34,318 nucleotides of DNA. It comes from Clostridia bacterium. Its GTDB lineage: Bacteria > Bacillota > Clostridia > Christensenellales > UBA1242. This document shows, piece after piece, positions 31,670 to 34,318 of this stretch; position 1 is the stretch's first letter, and every line of letters begins with the position of its first letter. The notes under the pieces were generated by a model. The model searched no databases and was not told the DNA's origin. It saw nothing but the letters and a program-made list of their open reading frames with translations. A program made the position numbers and the translations under genes. Location of the stretch: the NCBI GenBank assembly GCA_017452165.1, contig JAFTMY010000006.1, positions 1 to 34,318 of the forward strand. Reading direction: 5' to 3'.

Positions 31670-33286
31670 ATGATTGCATTAGTGTCTATTATCGTAGGCG
31701 TTATCTGCTTAGGAGTAGGCTCTGGAGTTTCTTTCTACTTAACTAAAAAAAGTATTGAAAAGAAATTTGGTGATGCTAAAATGACTGCTGAACAAACAAT
31801 TAAAGAAGCAGAAGAAAAGGCATCTACTATTAAAAAAGAAGCCATACTTGAAGCAAAAGAAGAAGCGCTTAAAATTAAAACTGAATCAGAGAACGAATGT
31901 AAAGAAAGAAGAAATGAAGTTTCTAAGAGCGAACAAAGAATTTTAGAAAAAGAAACTAGAATTTTAGAGAAAGAAGCAAACTTAGAAAAGAAAAATGACT
32001 TACTTGATAAAAAAATACAAGCGATTGATGATTCAAAAGCAGAACTTGAAAACAAAAAATTAGAAATCGAAAAATTAAAAGAAAGCGTAGAACAAGAAAG
32101 CGTAAAATTAAAAGAAGCCGTAGAAGAAGAAAGAGAAAGCATTAAAAAAGAACTTGAAAAAGTTGCAGGACTTTCTAAAGAAGAAGCAAAAAAACAAGTT
32201 GTTGATTCAATTATTGATGAGGCTAGAAAAGATGCTGGAAATATTGTTCGTGAAATTGAAAACGAGGCAAGAGAAGAAGGCGAGAAGAAAGCGAGAGATA
32301 TTATTACACTCGCTATTCAAAAATGTGCAACTGACCAAACAGCAGATGTTACTGTTACAACAGTTTCACTTCCAACTGAAGAAATGAAAGGTAGAATTAT
32401 TGGTAGAGAAGGTAGAAATATCAGAGCAATTGAAAGTGCAACAGGTGTTGACCTTATTGTTGATGATACACCAGATGCTGTAATTTTATCATCATTTGAT
32501 CCAATTAGAAGAGAGGTTGCAAGACTTACTCTTGAAAAACTTATTACAGACGGTAGAATTCACCCAGCGAGAGTCGAAGATATCGTTGAAAAAATGAAAA
32601 AAGATATTGAAAAAACTATTAAAGAAGCCGGTGAAAATGCAAGTTTTGAAGCAGGTATTTATAATCTTCACCCAGAACTTATTAAAATTTTAGGTAGACT
32701 TAAATATAGAACAAGTTATGGTCAAAATGTTTTAAAACATTCACTTGAAACATCTTACATCGCAGGACTTCTTGCAGGAGAACTTGGTGCAAATGTTTCT
32801 ATTGCAAAGCGTGGAGGACTTCTTCACGATATTGGTAAAGCACTTGATTTTGAAATGGAAGGAACTCATATTTCAATTGGTGTTGATATTGCTAAAAAGT
32901 TTAATGAACACCCAGAAGTTATTCACTGTATTGAAGCGCACCATGGTGGCGTTGAATTTAAAACAATTGAAGCAATTTTAGTCCAAGTTGCAGACGCAAT
33001 TTCAAGTTCAAGACCAGGCGCTAGAAGAGAATCTCTTGACGCATACATTAAGCGTCTTGAAAAATTAGAAGGAATTGCAAATAGTTTCAAAGGTGTTGAT
33101 TCTTCATTTGCTATTCAAGCAGGTCGTGAAATTAGAATTGCTGTTAAGCCAGAAGAAGTTGATGATGCATCAATGGTAGTTCTTGCTAAAGAAATTGCAA
33201 GAAAAATTGAAGCAGAACTTGAATATCCTGGTCAAATTAAAGTTAATATTATTCGTGAAACAAGAGCAACAGATGTTGCTTCATAA
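31670..33286 (+). CDS. rny: Ribonuclease Y
   Basis: A 538-residue membrane-tethered endoribonuclease that starts mRNA decay in Firmicutes. One N-terminal helix (1-25, [15 protein letters not shown]) is followed by a long Lys/Glu coiled coil (about 30-190), a KH domain ([15 protein letters not shown], near residue 243) and an HD domain with the metal-binding HD near residue 385 ([10 protein letters not shown]), HISIG and EAHHG. All catalytic residues are visible. I use ATG 31670 because GGAGG (31660-31664) precedes it; the in-frame ATG at 31658 overlaps that site. It stands alone between its promoter and terminator. Confidence 0.97.
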   Translation: MIALVSIIVGVICLGVGSGVSFYLTKKSIEKKFGDAKMTAEQTIKEAEEKASTIKKEAILEAKEEALKIKTESENECKERRNEVSKSEQRILEKETRILEKEANLEKKNDLLDKKIQAIDDSKAELENKKLEIEKLKESVEQESVKLKEAVEEERESIKKELEKVAGLSKEEAKKQVVDSIIDEARKDAGNIVREIENEAREEGEKKARDIITLAIQKCATDQTADVTVTTVSLPTEEMKGRIIGREGRNIRAIESATGVDLIVDDTPDAVILSSFDPIRREVARLTLEKLITDGRIHPARVEDIVEKMKKDIEKTIKEAGENASFEAGIYNLHPELIKILGRLKYRTSYGQNVLKHSLETSYIAGLLAGELGANVSIAKRGGLLHDIGKALDFEMEGTHISIGVDIAKKFNEHPEVIHCIEAHHGGVEFKTIEAILVQVADAISSSRPGARRESLDAYIKRLEKLEGIANSFKGVDSSFAIQAGREIRIAVKPEEVDDASMVVLAKEIARKIEAELEYPGQIKVNIIRETRATDVAS

Positions 33287-33300
33287 TAATAAGTATTATA

Positions 33301-33332
33301 AAAAAAAACCGAGAAAATTCTCGGTTTTTTTT
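33301..33332 (+). terminator. intrinsic terminator after rny
   Basis: AAAACCGAGA (33305-33314) pairs with TCTCGGTTTT (33319-33328) with extra A-T pairs, four-base loop, T run to 33332. Confidence 0.92.
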
Positions 33333-33450
33333 ATGTCAAAAATGTGCAAAATTATTATTTTTCAATTAATTTTTGTTATAAATAAACATCTTTTTTAAGA
33401 AAATTTTAAATATATGTATATTTTTATAAAAAAAATTAATATATTATAGT

Positions 33451-34266
33451 ATGTTAAAAATTTTTGATTTACACAATGATTATTATTTTAAATTAAAAAA
33501 TAATAGAAAAAAAAGATATGTAGAAAAAAATAACATTTTAAATAATAATATTATTTCTGCGATTTGGACTAGTGAATTAAGTTGCAGTGAATCTATGCAA
33601 GAAATAAAAAAAGCAAAGTCTTTTATTAATAATTATAAAAATTTATTATTAGCAGTTGAAGATTTACATTTTATAACTAAGGATAATTTAGAAGATTTTT
33701 TACTTTGTAAACCAGTTTATGCAGGGTTAACTTGGAATACTTGTAATGCTATTGCTGGAGGTTCTCACGAAGTTGGAAATTTAACAAAATTTGGTAAAAT
33801 GGTGGTAAATCGTCTTGAGAATAATAAGATACAAGTTGATACTGCTCATTTAAATGAAGATAGTTTTATGGATTTTTCTAAAATTACAAAAAGACCAATG
33901 TTTTGCTCGCATACAGCATTTTATGGTGTAAATCAAAATCTTAGAAATCTAAAAGATTATCAACTTAAAATGATAGTTGATTCTGGTGGACTTGTGGGGC
34001 TTTGTTTAGTTAGTGATTTTATAAATGGTAATAAAAAGTGTAAACTTGATGAAGTTGCTCTTCATATTGATTATTTTGCTTGTAAATTTGGGATAAACAA
34101 TCTTGCCATTGGAACAGATTTTTATGGAACTAAACATCTTCCTAAATATGCTAATTCTTATGATACTTTATTAAATAATTTATCAAGTATTTTAGTAAAA
34201 ATGGGATATACGGAAAGAAGTTTAAATAAAATATTTTATGAAAATGCACAAAATTTTTTTGCTTAA
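33451..34266 (+). CDS. M19 (renal dipeptidase) family zinc dipeptidase
   Basis: A 271-residue amidohydrolase-fold protein without signal peptide or membrane helix, so cytosolic despite the family name 'membrane dipeptidase'. Metal ligands and active-site residues line up: H8 and D10 (DLHND), bridging E70 (AVEDL), H133 (DTAHL), H154 (CSHTAF) and D223 (GTDFYG), with the substrate-binding RN in NLRNLKDYQL and the AGLTWNTCNAIAGG segment typical of M19. It should cleave dipeptides, including ones with a D-residue at the C-terminal side. It is shorter than usual (about 310-400). No ribosome binding site: TATTAT (33442-33447) lies three bases before the ATG. The window ends 52 bases later with no terminator seen. 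Confidence 0.9.
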   Translation: MLKIFDLHNDYYFKLKNNRKKRYVEKNNILNNNIISAIWTSELSCSESMQEIKKAKSFINNYKNLLLAVEDLHFITKDNLEDFLLCKPVYAGLTWNTCNAIAGGSHEVGNLTKFGKMVVNRLENNKIQVDTAHLNEDSFMDFSKITKRPMFCSHTAFYGVNQNLRNLKDYQLKMIVDSGGLVGLCLVSDFINGNKKCKLDEVALHIDYFACKFGINNLAIGTDFYGTKHLPKYANSYDTLLNNLSSILVKMGYTERSLNKIFYENAQNFFA

Positions 34267-34318
34267 AATATTGTAACAAATTTTTTATTTTAATAATTTT
34301 GAATAAAATTTTTATTAC

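Noticed and set aside
31735..32142. 135-codon Ser/Phe/Leu-rich minus-strand frame
   Set aside because: It is the mirror of the RNase Y coiled coil (Lys/Glu codons read in reverse give Phe/Leu/Ser).

Overview
The window is a contiguous, very AT-rich stretch of bacterial core chromosome. All 29 protein genes lie on the + strand. Gene content and order point to a low-GC, probably endospore-forming Firmicute of the clostridial type: a YtxC-like protein beside a thrS relative and infC-rpmI-rplT; ruvC together with ruvAB-queA-tgt; yajC, a DUF3792/TIGR04086 membrane protein and secDF; recJ-rel; rpsO-pnp-ylxY and an M16-family gene (the order seen in Bacillus subtilis); then spoIIIE/ftsK, rimO, pgsA, recA and rny. 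I saw no tRNA, rRNA, CRISPR array, insertion sequence or phage gene. The genus cannot be named from the sequence alone.

Layout. 1-660: 3' part of a YtxC-like sporulation gene. 718-1637: promoter, attenuator-like hairpin and a gene encoding only the TGS and editing domains of threonyl-tRNA synthetase. 1660-3093: infC-rpmI-rplT with an L20-type leader and a strong terminator. 3197-4905: an rRNA/tRNA 2'-O-methyltransferase and yebC. 4927-9439: ruvC-ruvA-ruvB-queA-tgt operon (Holliday junction processing and queuosine synthesis). 9678-13451: yajC, DUF3792, secD and secF. 13472-17918: recJ and a long RelA/SpoT homolog, overlapping. 18000-20626: rpsO (structured leader) and pnp. 20662-21402: ylxY. 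21483-31402: M16-like gene, spoIIIE/ftsK, a degenerate FtsK-like gene, rimO, pgsA and recA, tightly packed. 31572-33332: rny. 33451-34266: an M19 dipeptidase.

How it fits together. Most of the window is translation, RNA decay, secretion, recombination and stringent-response housekeeping. The striking feature is how many of these proteins keep the fold but have lost catalytic residues: a ThrRS reduced to its editing half, SecD and SecF without their conserved membrane aspartates, a Rel protein with an intact hydrolase but ruined synthetase site, an M16 peptidase without its zinc motif, and above all a 707-residue acidic protein next to SpoIIIE/FtsK that looks like an FtsK motor with Walker A and B erased. 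The SpoIIIE/FtsK itself carries a prion-like Asn/Ser/Tyr linker. The FtsK plus pseudo-FtsK pair is the best candidate for an undescribed system here. Two genome-style traits also stand out: no gene ends in TGA (25 TAA, 4 TAG), and several genes appear to be leaderless.
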